Of a DNA stretch of 64,000 nt, positions 1-13,497 are shown piece after piece (within the stretch, counting starts at the first letter, position 1; each line of letters opens with the position of its first letter). Where the stretch lies: NCBI GenBank assembly GCA_029204225.1, contig CM055111.1, positions 8,818,864-8,882,863 on the forward strand, written 5' to 3'. The notes under the pieces were generated by a model. That model was not told the DNA's origin. It saw only the letters and a program-made list of their open reading frames with translations, and did no database searches. The translations under genes and the position numbers were made by a program. Source of the stretch: Diphasiastrum complanatum (lineage: Eukaryota; Streptophyta; Lycopodiopsida; Lycopodiales; Lycopodiaceae).

Positions 1-51
1 CACCTATGGAGTCTCATGTAAAGCTAATTATAAGAGGTAATGAAAGATCAA
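1..51 (+). pseudogene. copia RT/RNase H junction fragment
   Basis: This short edge fragment is nearly identical to 37,917-37,967 inside copia element D, the part of pol just before the RNase H region. At about position 51 the match stops and an unrelated copia leader begins. It is the tail of a pol copy running in from the left, cut by a recombination or insertion junction. The identity rests on one direct within-window match. Confidence 0.6.
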
Positions 52-727
52 TAGATTAATTTTTACTTCATTGGTGTTTCCTACACATTTCTGATTATCT
101 AAAATTATCTATCACACTCATGCACATGTTCCAATCTGCACGCCTAATTCAATTATAATAGAACCTGCTCTATTAGTATATATATACCAAAATCAGACAC
201 GATTGAAGACGCTGATATTTGTTTGAATTATTCAAACTTTCACATTCTCTGAAGGAAAATTCCTAGTGTTTTTTTTTACAATATTTTCAATCAAGTACAA
301 CGATGTTGGCACCATCAACAAGTACAAAGCAATGTTATGTGCAAAAGTATTTGCTCAAATCCAAGGCCTTGATTACGAAGAGATCTTTGCATGTATTGCA
401 AAGATGGTGACAATAAGAATCATCATATCTATTGCTTGTTATTTCAAATGGAAGGTGTTCCAATTAGATGTTTCCAATGCATTTCTCAATGGATACCTTG
501 AAGAGAAAATCTATATGGAGCAACCTCAAGGATTCATCAAGGATGAATCAAAAGTTTGCTTGCGTTTCAAAAGTCTTTATGGACTCAAGCAAGCACCAAG
601 ATCATGGTATGCTAAACTCAACTCTTTTCTTATCTCACTAGGATTCATCCTAAGTAACTATGATCCTTCCATGTATCTAAAGTTTATTGCTAGTGCTCTT
701 GTCATTCTTCTCATTTATGTAGATGAT
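52..727 (+). pseudogene. copia leader fused to truncated reverse transcriptase
   Basis: This is an inverted copy of 32,789-33,462, the 5' leader and RT start of copia element C. The leader (52-270) runs straight into RT coding sequence with no gag, protease or integrase. RT hallmarks are visible: the LDVSNAFLNG block (about 463-492), YMEQPQGF (about 514-537) and YGLKQAPRSWY (about 579-611). The copy ends inside the catalytic YVDD motif at 718-727, where unrelated sequence begins. Other damage includes Pro-Val to Cys-Ile near 395. It is a dead fragment, and its lack of gag is shared with element C. Confidence 0.85.
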
Positions 728-1177
728 GCACAACCTGCTTCTAACCTACATAGAACGTCTAGAAGGGTATGGTGCACATGCTCGTCTTACTATGGTGGTG
801 GAAGAATGGTTCCTCCTTCCACTTTCAGCAGGCACCAATCACTTCAACAAAAATATGGCAATTTACTTTCCAACTTGGGATTTCCCCAATCAGAAGAGGA
901 TCATGAAGATATTCCCTTGCATGAAGATGTGTTGCACAATTTCCCTCACGAGGAAGTAGAATTTGAGGAGCTCGAAAACCTTGGAGATGACCAAGAAGTA
1001 GAGGAAATAACTTTGGCAGACCAAATAATAGAAAGGTGTATTGAGTTGCAAACATTGTGGGACAAGTTTCAAGCACCGATTAGATTTCAAGATGAAATGT
1101 TGCAAGTCTTATTTGGAGACATGGGTGGAGTAGGAGCCAAAAAGAAAAATAATGGCAAAAAAAAAAATCGAGCCTAG
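728..1177 (+). pseudogene. acidic coding segment, probable N-terminal part of a transposase-derived protein
   Basis: After the copia break an open frame continues for about 150 codons. It begins with a Ser/Arg-rich stretch, passes through an acidic Glu/Asp-rich region (about 890-1,020) and ends in a Lys-rich tail before TAG. It lies just upstream of, and on the same strand as, the Tnp2-like segments that follow, so I infer it is the N-terminal part of the same gene. No domain is recognised here. The first 33 bases (727-759) recur inverted at 60,342-60,374. Confidence 0.35.
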
Positions 1178-1219
1178 CAAACTTTTGGTACACTCCCATC
1201 GGATGGGGATTTTGATGGA

Positions 1220-1850
1220 GTGAGGATTCCAACTTGTTGGAATCAATTAAATAATATGTATTTGGGGCTAGGTATGATTCAACTACAATGCTTCAAGCTA
1301 TGTATTGGCTCCAAAGATGGCCCACATGATCCCGAGGTGCTCCAACCTAGTGCAGAAGATAACTATGCTAAAAACGTGTTGTATTGCCTATGCATGGAAG
1401 GTGCACAGAAAAAGAAAATACTGAAGCGTGATTGTTTGTCATGTTGCGAGAAGTGCGTAAAGTGTAGTATGCCAAGGAAAGACATGGTGGTCCTTAACTA
1501 TGCTCCCATTTGCTTGCAATTGCAATCGATGACAAAAAGTAGAACACTTTGCTATGAATTACTGAAGATGTGGCGTAACAAAGAGTGATGGTTGGGGAAA
1601 GACCTGAAAGAACACCCTGAACAAATATACAAATTTTGGGATGGTGAAAAGTGTAGAGCAATACAACAATTTTGGGATCCAAACTCATTTTATGAACTGC
1701 CAATAGTTTGTAAAAAGCCTTATTGCAAAAAACGTTATGCAACGTTTCCCAACAAGTCACAGGCACTCCAAGATGGTTGGAATGGAAAACCATATGAATT
1801 TCCATGCGAAAAGTGTCGTTCTTCTATTTGGTGTGAAAAGAATATGTGCA
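1220..1850 (+). pseudogene. Tnp2/KDZ-like transposase-derived gene, Cys-rich segment
   Basis: Two in-frame blocks separated by one stop (about 1,586) make a Cys-rich module. CLCMEG near 1,386 is followed by a CXXC-type cluster with CEKCVKCSMPR (about 1,447-1,479), then CKKPYCKKRY (about 1,709-1,738) and a second pair CEKC/CEKNMC (about 1,806-1,850). The block looks like the zinc-binding front of the large transposase-like proteins (Tnp2/Plavaka/KDZ style) common in non-seed plants. A plausible splice donor (AAG|GTAAGC) sits at 1,850/1,851 and an acceptor at about 1,937. Family assignment is by general resemblance, not a search. Confidence 0.5.
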
Positions 1851-1937
1851 AGGTAAGCTATATGACCCATTAGTGATTTGTTTTTTTTTTTTTTGTAAAA
1901 TGTTGAATATAATGGGAATTATGTGTAATGTGGTAGG

Positions 1938-2660
1938 GTGATCCTCACAACTTTGCTTTGCTTTTGCATTGGGATGGTTTTCAAGCATCTTGAGCAAAAC
2001 AGAAAGATTGTGGTGTGATTGAAATCAGCATTCTTAATTATGGAAAAAGCTCTACCAAAAAGATTCTACTAGTTTTGTTCATTCCTTTCAGTTGCAAGAA
2101 GCTTATTAAAAGCTCAGTTGATGTCCTTGGGGCTTTCATGAGACCACTTGTGGATAAATTGGAGTATCTTTTTGTAAGTGGAGCTAAGCTATACTACAAC
2201 TATCCTCCCGACGATATTTTTGGCTATTCGTCAAGAATTTCCAGGCATTGTCAACTACATGCCATGTCGATGGTGGTAATAGGCAATCATCCTGCCCAAT
2301 GTAAAACTGGTCTCCTCAAAGATGGTGACCAAGCTAAAGCTCAAGCTACCTTTGAAAATCAGCGTAAAAACTGTATAGGGCACCATTTCTATGGTGGAAA
2401 TAGATATCAAGCCAAATATCCTCCAACCAAGCGACTAATTTCTGAAATGGTAGAGGCCTTATCTCGATCAAAGAGGGCATGTACCCAAGCTTAAAAAGAA
2501 GAAATACTAAGAGGTGTTGGACTATTAGGAGAGTCAACTCTTTAAAGGCTGTATGAATTGTATGGCTTCAATCTATCAATAGTTTTGGTTTATGATGTCA
2601 CGCACATCTTTCTCTTGAATTTGTTTCACAAATTTAGGAATCAACAAATGATACAAAGAA
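1938..2660 (+). pseudogene. Tnp2/KDZ-like transposase-derived gene, core segment
   Basis: This continues the Cys-rich exon after a probable 87-bp intron. Features are ALLLHWDGFQAS (about 1,953-1,990), a stop at about 1,994, YPPDDIFGYSS (about 2,202-2,234), GNHPAQCKTGLL (about 2,283-2,318) and YGGNRYQAKYPP (about 2,392-2,427). The D/NHPAQCK and NRYQAKYPP motifs are the best diagnostic of this transposase-like family. A frameshift near 2,493 and a stop near 2,532 are followed by readable codons to about 2,637. Several stops show it is not functional. Confidence 0.5.
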
Positions 2661-2664
2661 AGTC

Positions 2665-3030
2665 ATCGATCTAGCAGTTTCAGGTGTGTTCAAGGCTACC
2701 CCTCCTCAATCCGCTATGGACATTGGCCACATGTGCCAAGCAAGTATCTTGGAAGGAGAATCAAAAGCTTATACAATGGTGCTTGCCTCACATCCTAGGT
2801 GTTGTGACTAGTGTTCATAGATCTTTGCATGACTTAGGTCGTCTATTAGTTGATATTTCACATTTTTTTTACAACTACAGTCGTGACAAAGGATGGTCAA
2901 GCAAGGATATAGAAACAGCCAAACGTTTGTTGCTTTCTTGGAGAGTCCGCAGTGAGGAATCCTATGGGAAAAATTCATCTCCGTTGGAGCATGTAGTAGG
3001 TTTGAGTTCCATTTTTATTTTCATATAAAC
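2665..3030 (+). pseudogene. Tnp2/KDZ-like transposase-derived gene, post-core segment
   Basis: The readable protein is distributed over two frames: FKATPP (about 2,690-2,707), then WCLPHILGVV, then LVDISHFFYNYSRDKGWSS (about 2,850-2,906) and SWRVRSEESYGKN (about 2,937-2,975). At least one frameshift lies between 2,707 and 2,776. The order and spacing suit a single ancestral gene continuing from the core segment. A GT follows the EHVV codons near 3,000, so an intron start is possible. Confidence 0.45.
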
Positions 3031-3049
3031 AAAGTGCATTTTTTGGTCT

Positions 3050-3700
3050 ATGGGATTGCTGTACAAATTTGATCACCTTGTTAACAATGCAGTCAACAGA
3101 GAGATTTTTGATGATATCTATCAACATGCCATGCATGATGTTTTTTGGTGCTATGCTTTTGAGCAAGAGGTATCCAATAATTATGTGAAAATTTCTACCA
3201 ATAACCTATGCAATGAAATATCATATGCCCAACATTATAGAAGGCGGTTGTTCACTTCAGTTCTTGAGATGATCCAAAATGACAAAGATGGCCTAATTCC
3301 CTTTGAAAGAATGCTCTTGGAACTCCATACTTGTTTGATTCTCTCAGAAGGATACGTGAATGAAAATGCCCAATCCTCCATATAATGGCATGAGCATGGA
3401 ATTCTAGAAGTTTCATCTACTGCGAAGGCCAAAGAAGTTTGGAAATCACATATTGCCTATATCACAATTATATATGTGAGAGGCTTTTGGAAGACAAAGA
3501 GATTGCAATCACAAAGAAAGAAGAACAATATCAAGCTGCAAAGAAGGAGGAGGTCCGATATGCAGAGCATTTTTGGGGTATTGAAAAGATTCAAGGCCAA
3601 TTTAGATGAGTTACAATTTACAAGAAAGTATTTTATCGAGGAGATGTGTATTCAGTTGGTGATGAGGTAGTTTTGAAAGCCGATGAAAGTGTCACACTTG
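3050..3700 (+). pseudogene. Tnp2/KDZ-like transposase-derived gene, C-terminal helical segment
   Basis: An open stretch of about 111 codons is rich in aromatic and charged residues (FWCYAFEQEVSNNYV near 3,143) and ends with a stop at about 3,383. A degraded tail contains a Lys/Glu-rich coiled-coil-like stretch (about 3,490-3,560). A short module around 3,630-3,740, with a YSVGDEVVLKAD-like reading, resembles a small beta-rich reader-type domain. Frames change several times. It is interpreted as the tail of the gene starting near 728. Confidence 0.4.
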
Positions 3701-3847
3701 CAGTTGGAGTAGGACATTGGAAGGCACATATCACATCCTTTTTTGTGTTGCAACACAATGGATGCTTTTCTTTGGTGCTGAGTACTACAAGCAACAATTG
3801 TAGTTCAAGATGGTGAAGAAAGTCTATGTATTGGTCATGTAACAGGC

Positions 3848-4273
3848 ATGAGTATTTTGCAAAGGAGTCGCATTCCTTTTAATTGGAATTGTATTAGACC
3901 AATTAGCTCCTTGCTACATAAATTTATAAATTTTCCACGAGGATTGAATATTATAGCATATGAAACAAGAGATGTTGAGCCTAGGAATAGATTGTTGAGC
4001 CCAACATTTATGGGTTGCATGCCTCCATGGCTAGAGGAGAATGATATAGCACTAATGCAAAATACTTTTGACACAAAAAATATTTCTAATTTTCGACATG
4101 CTGTAGTGAGAGAGGTGGATGCTTCAAATAAACAGGTATGCCTAGCTTGGTTAAAGACTAACCTAAGACAAATAATTGTTAGAGAGTGGAATGTGAAGAA
4201 AATGTGTGGAGGCACTGGAGTTGTTGTGTCATTGTTCTTTGTGATTGGATTGTCATTTGTAACCAAAGAGTAG
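3848..4273 (+). pseudogene. Tnp2/KDZ-like transposase-derived gene, further exon
   Basis: This is an open segment of 141 codons containing RPISSLLHKFINFPRG (about 3,896-3,943), YETRDVEPRNRLLSPTFMG (about 3,959-4,015) and MPPWLEENDIAL (about 4,019-4,054). It follows the preceding segments on the same strand. I do not recognise a catalytic motif. No splice sites were decided. It ends at a TAG at about 4,271. Confidence 0.4.
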
Positions 4274-4502
4274 AGGTTGATGGAAAGGCCAAACGAGTAC
4301 CAACCATATGGCAATCCATGACATAAAAGAAATTAAAGAAGGTATGTATGGTATAACATTTTATTAAATCATGTGCTCAGATTGGTTTAGCTCAAATATA
4401 TTTTTTATTAGCAAATGCTAGCTTTTGTTGTTGTTCTAGTTGAATAATCTCTATTTCATATGTGATTTTTGACATTTCATAGGTTATTTTACTGAGAGAT
4501 TA

Positions 4503-5019
4503 TGGATGTAGTTAACAAGAAAGATCTTCGCGGGCTCCTTGAGATGTTTATGATGTCCGAGGAGTGCAAGCCATTGATGCAACAAATTGTTGACATGTTT
4601 CAAAATAAATGATCACATAAGGCCAATTAGAGACTACCACTATACCTACGAGACCAGTTGAAAATATTGTAAGTCGATCCATAGTGGAAACACCTACTTA
4701 TGAGCAAATTTTTTGTGTACCAAAAGAAAAGGATCGAGATCCCACAAAGCTTTATGGTAGAGAAGTTTTAATTAAGCATTTTCGAGAGCAGCATGCTTGT
4801 TTCTTGTCTAACCATCGAAAAATGAATAAATGGTTCAAAGATATTGCACGTAATGAAAGCACACATGATTTGTGTCATAAGCCGATCAATAAGAAGAAGA
4901 TAATGAAAATTATCAGGCAAAACATTGAAGAAATTACATCTTTGAACTTTTCAGGTGCTAGTTATACATGGAAAGCTGAAGATATTTATAGTTGGGTGTT
5001 AATTTCACTACAGTCATGA
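4503..5019 (+). CDS. hypothetical protein fragment, possibly two joined pieces
   Basis: A 36-codon ORF starts at ATG 4,503 and ends at TGA 4,611-4,613. A second open frame, shifted, runs from about 4,621 to TGA at 5,017 and has no obvious ATG. One frameshift would join them. The second part contains charged, Lys-rich sequence (KPINKKKIMKIIRQN near 4,879) and ends with WKAEDIYSWVL. I do not recognise the family. Position and strand suggest a remaining exon of the transposase-derived gene upstream. Confidence 0.25.
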
Positions 5020-6657
<1,638 letters not shown>

Positions 6658-6990
6658 GTGTGGATAGTAGAGAGAGTAGAGCATCATCTTCATCATCTAC
6701 GAAAAGCACGAAGGACAAATCCAATGTCAAATGCCATTATCGTGACAAGAAGGAGCATTTTGTGCTACAAGAAAAAAAATGATGAAGAAAAGCAAGGAGG
6801 GAAGCAAGTAAGCTTGAACATCCAAGAAGGAGATCCTAAATCTCAAAATAGACTTGAGACAATTCCACATAACTATGATCCTTTGATGGAATACAGAAAT
6901 TTGGTGGTTTGTGGCTCTCCATTAGATACTATGTCATTAGTTCAGTGTATGGGATATCCATCTACTTGCTCTCAAATTATATGCAAGTAA
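6658..6990 (+). pseudogene. possible degenerate gag zinc-knuckle fragment
   Basis: A Ser/Lys-rich stretch leads into CHYRDKKEHFV (about 6,742-6,774), which looks like a CCHC knuckle (CxxCGKKGHFxxxC) with the second and fourth cysteines lost. This is typical of the gag end of a copia polyprotein. The downstream part is not recognisable. The call is inference from one motif. Confidence 0.25.
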
Positions 6991-8444
6991 GATTGGTTAC
7001 TTTACCCATGAGTTATATGATGGTGTTTTTTCATGTTTTGAGGCATCTTGTAAACTTGTTATGAGAACAAGTGAATCATCTTCCAAGGACACTTATATTG
7101 AATTTTTTGGCCTCATTGGATCTGAGATTGGCATTGAATTCAAGCATATAGAAATGATACAAATTTTTTGTTATTTAGCATGCATAGTCAAGTTGGCAAT
7201 CTTGATATGTCTAATCATCAAGATCTTGATAACATGATGATGGAACTTTGTGATCCTTATGAGCTTAGTTTTTCTCAAGGAGGAATAGCTATTTTCAAGG
7301 AGGAGTAGCTTTGGGATCAATCATCTTCTTCAAGGATGGAAAAACTCAATAACATTGGTGCTAGGATGGTGGAAAGCTCTTCATGGTGCTTGGTAGTTAT
7401 GGTGACTTTGTAGCAAATACAATTTTATGGGCTGGCCTTCTCACCAAATCCATTCCAAAGGATCTACTTGAGAAGCTTAGGTTGCTCCTTAAGTTTTGGA
7501 TAGCACTAGCATACTTATCAAGCTAATTTTTGAGGAGTGTGAAGAATATGCAAATAATAGTGTGATGAATTCTCACTTTCATGTAGATATGTCAATATCA
7601 TATGTGTGGGGCATGTTCCCACATGTGAATGGTAGCCTTAGTTGCATTAGTTCATTCATGTCATAAACTAGTTTGTTTCAAGAAGCAATGTGAAAGAAGA
7701 CAAAAGTCAGCTAGGTAGTGGCATGCCACATGTCATCTTGAGGTTGGACCTCAATCTTCTCATGACTTGTACAAATTAAATGCATGATTAGAGATAGATA
7801 ATTAGGACTAAAGTATGTGAAATCAAATCACCATTCATGACCAAAAATCATGTTCATGTCAAGGCCACAAAATTAAGCTCCTAGATTATAGAGATTTTGA
7901 TAAGGTTCGACCACCTCCAAATCTGAGCCACCTGAACTCGTGTGATCTTGAGACTAATTTGCTCGATCTAAGGCATTGAATGCTAGAGTTAGGGTCTACC
8001 CCCGTGGCAGTTACACCGAATCTCGGATTTGAGCTCACTTGATATGGATTTGGAGCTCATTTGTACATACACTTTTTGGAAATGAAGATTGATGGTGATT
8101 TTGGCAATTTTGCTCTTGCAAGTAGAAAACATGTAATTTGATGATTGTTTGATTTTTTGTGTCTATTGAATAGATCTAAACCTAATAACAATACCGTATT
8201 GCCCACACATGTGAGAGGCCATGAGGATCGGTAAATGCTAGTTTGATTGTGGTGTTCAAAGGCAATTACCAAATTAGATGTCTAGCAATTCAATCTAAGT
8301 GCAATTCTTTATGATTGACGAATCATTAGAGATCCAAATGAGGTTCATAAGCTCTTTTTCTAACATTAATTGGGCTCAAAAAAAAAGAAATTAAAGTGGT
8401 TTGGTGATCTTAATTAAATTCAAAGTGGAAGTCTTGTTGCACTT
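6991..8444. other. no recognisable gene
   Basis: AT-rich sequence with frequent stops in all frames. Fragments of Met/Asp-rich reading near 7,170-7,300 look coding-like but break repeatedly. I cannot assign any feature. Confidence 0.5.
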
Positions 8445-8654
8445 TTGGCTTTTGGAAAAAGTGAAGGACATCCATTTTGGATTGCAAAAGTGCTTGGATT
8501 CATTCAAAACACTAACCAAACAAAAGTGTTATGGGTCCATTGGTTGCACACCACCTCAATATACGCTTTTCTAGGAAAGCTACTAATTGAAAATGTTGTA
8601 GTTGCATCCAAAGGGCAAAAGAAGATGATTGTCATAAAATTAGCCAAGTCTTGA
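8445..8654 (+). pseudogene. small fragment with a GHPFWIAKV module
   Basis: A 69-codon frame carries GHPFWIAKVLGF (about 8,466-8,501) followed by VLWVHWLHTTS and a Lys-rich tail. A PFWIAKV...VHWYHT-type pattern resembles a small beta-rich module near the C-terminus of large transposase-like plant proteins. It may therefore be the distal end of the gene that starts near 728. The start is arbitrary and the link is inferred. Confidence 0.3.
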
Positions 8655-9645
8655 TGATATAAATTTAGAAGATGATGGTCTTATGAGGTTTGTAAACAAA
8701 AATTGTGATGATACATTATAAAAATATATCTTTTTAGTTTTTTAACTTTTTTGGAAGCTGACTCATAAAAAAACATGAATTTAGGCTAAGATTCGATAAT
8801 TTAAAAGTTGCCAAAAGAATGTTTCTCCTTTTTAGGTCAAAGTTCCAAAACAAATGTCATTGACATAAAGATATTGCTACTTGGGATTCTAATCAACTAG
8901 ATCACTCATTTTTGTGCACCTCCTACATCTCTAGAATTGGTCATTCTTTTCTTTCTGAATATGTATAATTTGGCCAATTTTTAGTTGCTCTTTTGTTTAT
9001 CTAAAAGAACAAAAAATCATTTGAAAAATGGTTGACCAAAGCAAACTTGTAATCAATACAAAATTTAAATATTCACATGATGTTTCTTGATCATTTCGCC
9101 AGCTTGTAGGGTGAGTTGGGTGAAAATGTTTATTCCAAACCTTGGCAGTTGTGCAGTGATATTTTGGAGCCTTATGCTCCAAAATCTAATAAATTTTTTC
9201 TTGGCCATATATGTATATGTTGTAAATGCCAATAGCCTTTTTTCTAGTCTAGCAAATTCAATGTTGATTGTTTGATTTATGCAAGAGAAAATTTTAGACA
9301 ATGTTTTTGCGTTCAATGCATGTCAGACACGTAAATTAGAGTGGGTACAAAAGCAAGTTATGTACGTGCACTTAGACTTCTAGACCATCATTAACACTTT
9401 ATTGTAACCATGCAAGTTGTCAAATGTCCAGATAGTATGACTTCTATGCTTCATTTAGTAGGATCTAAGTTTAACATAGGGACTCTCAGAGTGCTAGTTA
9501 GGAGTTTAGTCAACTTGAGCACTCATTTTTGCTCATTTCCTACATTTCTAAACTTGAAATTTCTTTTCCCTCTCAATACTAATGTTCTAGTCAATTTTTC
9601 TTAGCTCTTTTGCTCAATTATCTTCATGGAACTATGATTACAAAT
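8655..9645. other. no recognisable gene
   Basis: AT-rich DNA immediately outside the left arm of the giant inverted repeat. Nothing supportable on either strand. Confidence 0.5.
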
Positions 9646-10166
9646 GGTTTTAAGTATGTACTAGGATCTAAAATCTTGTATAGGATAATCTTTGGCCAAA
9701 TTGTTGAAATGCAATGTTGTAATTGGATCCTCAAGTTTATTGCAATGGATTGAGCTGCGTAGAGTTAGATATTGCAACCATAAAGTGCATGCTCAAACCT
9801 TGGCAACCCATGTAGTGTATGCTCCAAACTCTAAGGGACCTAGTTTAGCCATATTTTTTAAAAGTTGTATACAATGACTTTGGAAACTAGTAATATGGCA
9901 ATAACCAAACTTATATGGGTGACATTGTATCTTTAGTATGAATTCTTCACAAACAATGAGTAAAAGTAGTTTTTTAACAACAATTGTGTTTGTGGATGCC
10001 TTCTCCACAAGCTCTTTGTGGTTAATTGACTCTTTGGCTCATTTCTTGTTAACCTCCCCAGAATTAATATGTGTTTGATAGCATCCTCATAATTGATTTC
10101 AAAGAAGAGAAAATTCTTAAAATTTCAAAAAGGCCATCTATAAATTGTTTGATTCTAAAAAACCTA

Positions 10167-13100
10167 TCATATCCCTATCTCCATCCTCCGAAGTGCAACA
10201 TATCCTAAAATTCGATATACAACAAACAACAAGAGCAATGCCCAAGCCTCTGCGCAACACCACCTAGTTGTACATTATGGATGGACGGTGATGTATTGAT
10301 GCTACATCCTTCTGGACTAGAACAACTATATCTTTGGTTGGCACTGTATTGTACCTTCACAAGAAGTTTGAAGCTTTGGTAGTTGAAGGAAAAATATTTC
10401 AACCACTTGATTGATACAGGAATGTGCTGCAAAACAACAAGTCCAAAACCATGTATTTATAGACCTTAGAAAAACTCTTCTAACTCTTTAAAGCTTAATC
10501 CACATACACTTTCCTCACCTAAACAATAGTTTTTCAAACTTCAGACAACAATAATATAGTATAATACTTGCCATGATGTACCAAAAAGATGTCAAATATA
10601 GCAAGCTTGGTGTTTCTTAGCTTTTCAAAACCACCAAGCCCTTTGTATATTGTGAAAAAACTACCATTCATTCTAATGTGTACCAAAACATTAAAAAAAA
10701 AACCACCATTTACTAAGCCTACCATCTAGTTACTAAAAGAACAAAAAATGACTAGCTATCCAATTATGTAGCAAATATCACCTGAATGTAGTAACCACCA
10801 GTCAACATGAAGGTGTGCATAAGATCTGTAGCCAAAGTAGTCCCCTTTCTCACATCCATCATGGTAGCACCTACTAATAAACCAAGCCCCTTGTGTGCCA
10901 TATTTGACCATATGGAAACAACCAATTGAGAATCAAGATAGCCCCTTGATTGAAGAAAAATAAGTTACCAACCTACCATGCCTTGAACATTTCGATAAAT
11001 TTATCTGGAGTCATCTCCAAAATACACAAAAACAAGAGCAGTTGACATTACGGAGTAGGGATGGGGGGCTTCTCCTATACCACACAAGAAGAACAGAGGA
11101 GAGAATATATATCCTTCAATAGTTAGCAAATGAAATGAAGTGACTAACTAATTAGCATACCTGTGTGGCCATTGTTTGAAGAATGACCGTAAGGAGTGTA
11201 AGGATAAATGCTTGAGGGGCCATGCGCAAATGTGTCGTAAAGTAGACAATAGTTATGAAGGTGAAAATGAGTAACATGTCCATGGGGACATCACCCAAAG
11301 TGCGGCTCAAGAAATATGCACTCAATCTATACATGTTGGATGCTCTTTCTTTAGCAAGCATTGCTCTTTCCAAAGAAAAAGTGTGCATTGCCATAAACAT
11401 TTGAACAAAAGTCCAAAACATGCTGATGAAAAAGAGTAGTCCCACCTGGCAAACAAATACATTTAAGGATCATCCCAGCGGTAGAAGCTTATAAGAGGCA
11501 CAGACAGCATTACAATACATTAACCCACAAAGTAGAACCAATTAGAATGAAGAAATTTGGCAGTGTGGAATCGAGTCAGATCAGAAACAGAATTGTTATG
11601 GTCACCCATCCTAGTAGTGAATAAATTTGAGACCTGGTCAGCAAGCCTATTTTCGGTTTGTGTGTTTGATTGCCACCAGAGCAAACCAACGATAATCGAC
11701 ATAGCTGTGACTTGAAACATTCTATGGCTGCCCAGGTCTTCATGCCTTCTCTCAGCAAGACCACGTATCAGTAGCACATAAAACTGCTGCCACCAACTTG
11801 TGCTCCATTCCTGTTTTTCCAAAATTGCTTCCTTGAGTTCCTCCTTAAAAAATACAGATTCCAGCTGCTTGTTGTTCTCTTGCATTACTGTTCCGAGGTT
11901 GAACTTCGCCACTAAATACTGCAAAAGCAAAAGAAGTAGTCGATCTATAAGATTGGTATCCACAAGTGCCATGAGTGAATGCAGGTAAATTGTGCTAATT
12001 TGTTGGATCTGTTTGTATATCAGTGTACCTGGAGAAATTCTTTTCGTGCAAGGTTTCCTCCTGCAATTTCATTTTTTATCGTCTTTGTTGCTTTACTGAT
12101 ATCCAGAGCAGGAGGTATAGAGACAGCATCCAAATTACCATTCGCGACGTCTAACAAAAAGTCAGGCGCAGGATTCATGGCCATTGCTGGAGACAAGCCA
12201 ATTGAAAAAAAGTAATCCATGGCTTCAGCAGCTTCTGTACATGGACCATACCGTTCAACAAACTTAATCCTAGAATAACGAAAAAGAGAGTCGCAGACAT
12301 GATTGAAAGTGATTGCTGATACAGAACAGGGAATGTTATCACCTGTGCTATGCTCTGAATTGATTGAATGACTTTGAGAGCAATGGTAGAGTCTAATCCA
12401 GATGTGGGTTCATCCAACAACAGAAGAGATGGATTTATAAGAATTTCATGACCTATGCAAACACGCTTTCTTTCCCCTCCAGAAATACCTCTCAGGAAGC
12501 GACCCCCAATTATAGTGTCTCGGCATCTGCACCACATGCGCGATGAAACTGAGTATCCCAGAGTATATATTTTGCATGAAGCCTATCCAGCTAGTTGTAA
12601 TGACCGTAAACTAATCAAAGAAGAGTTGCCGCGGGAATTTTAACAGCCAGCGAATTATGTCGATCATGGGATTATACCTTTCAAGCCCAAGTTGGATACT
12701 GATCTCTTCTACTCTCTGTATCTTTTGCTGTTTGGTGAAAGAATTTGGAAGCCGTAACAAGGCTGCATACATCAAAGTCTCTGCCACCGTCAAGTGAGGA
12801 TATAACACATCATCTTGTGCAACAAAGCCAATCCTGCAGTCAAAACTTTTACTGTCAGATAAGACTCAGCAAGCAATATTATGTGCTCAAAAGGACTTGT
12901 GCCCATGGAAGTTCACTTTTAACTGTTCCTTTTCAAAACCGCATTTCTTCATTCACGAAACTGTCACAGACTACCTTCTCCTCAGGCTTCTGTTGTAAGG
13001 CAGTTCGTTGTAAGTGACGCTGCCCGTCACATTCGCCTGGGATACTCTGCCACCGAAGACGTTGAGAAGCGTTGTTTTTCCACAACCCGAAGGACCCATG

Positions 13101-13497
13101 ATGGCCAGCACTTCTTCTGGAGCGACTGATCCACTTACTCCATGCAGAATTTCTTTTTCCGTCGGAACCACAATGGCTGGCTTTACAAAGCGCCACGAAA
13201 TTTTGTGCTTGGGCTTCAACAATATTTTGTACTTCACGTCTTCGAACTTTTTCACAGCAAAAGCAACAACCACGCAGGTACATCAACAACGGCTTATCAA
13301 GGAAGTTTCCGCGTATAACAACACATCAGTTAATATATTCAGCAAATTAAAGTCGCACTTCGTCAGAACGTTGTAGGACAAATTTGGCTCACCTTCAGAT
13401 AAACTGGAAGAGGCGAACTATGACTTCCATATGCACTCCCAGTAACCTCCACAGCCACGTGAACATCTCCTCCGCTCTGATCTTTGTTGCCTTCCAT
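10167..13497 (-). pseudogene. ABCG half-size ABC transporter (white-brown complex), left copy, broken
   Basis: Nine exons align with the right-arm copy: 13,497-13,393; 13,246-12,975; 12,833-12,678; 12,526-12,343; 12,234-12,029; 11,918-11,634; 11,445-11,161; 10,889-10,782; 10,426-10,167. ABCG half-transporters have one N-terminal ATPase domain and six membrane spans and export lipids, hormones or wall precursors as dimers. Seen here: an intact Walker A GPSGCGKTT (exon 2), signature ISGGERKR and Walker [13 protein letters not shown] (exon 4), then membrane exons 6-9. Lesions: 106 bp missing from the start of exon 5, removing the H-loop His and shifting the frame, and a 1-bp loss in exon 9 that replaces the C-terminus. 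The substrate is unknown. Confidence 0.9.

Noticed and set aside
12933-13376. ORFs overlapping ABCG exon 2 in other frames (also at 56,474-56,917)
   Set aside because: They are shadows of the ATPase exon; the motif-bearing frame is the one with Walker A.
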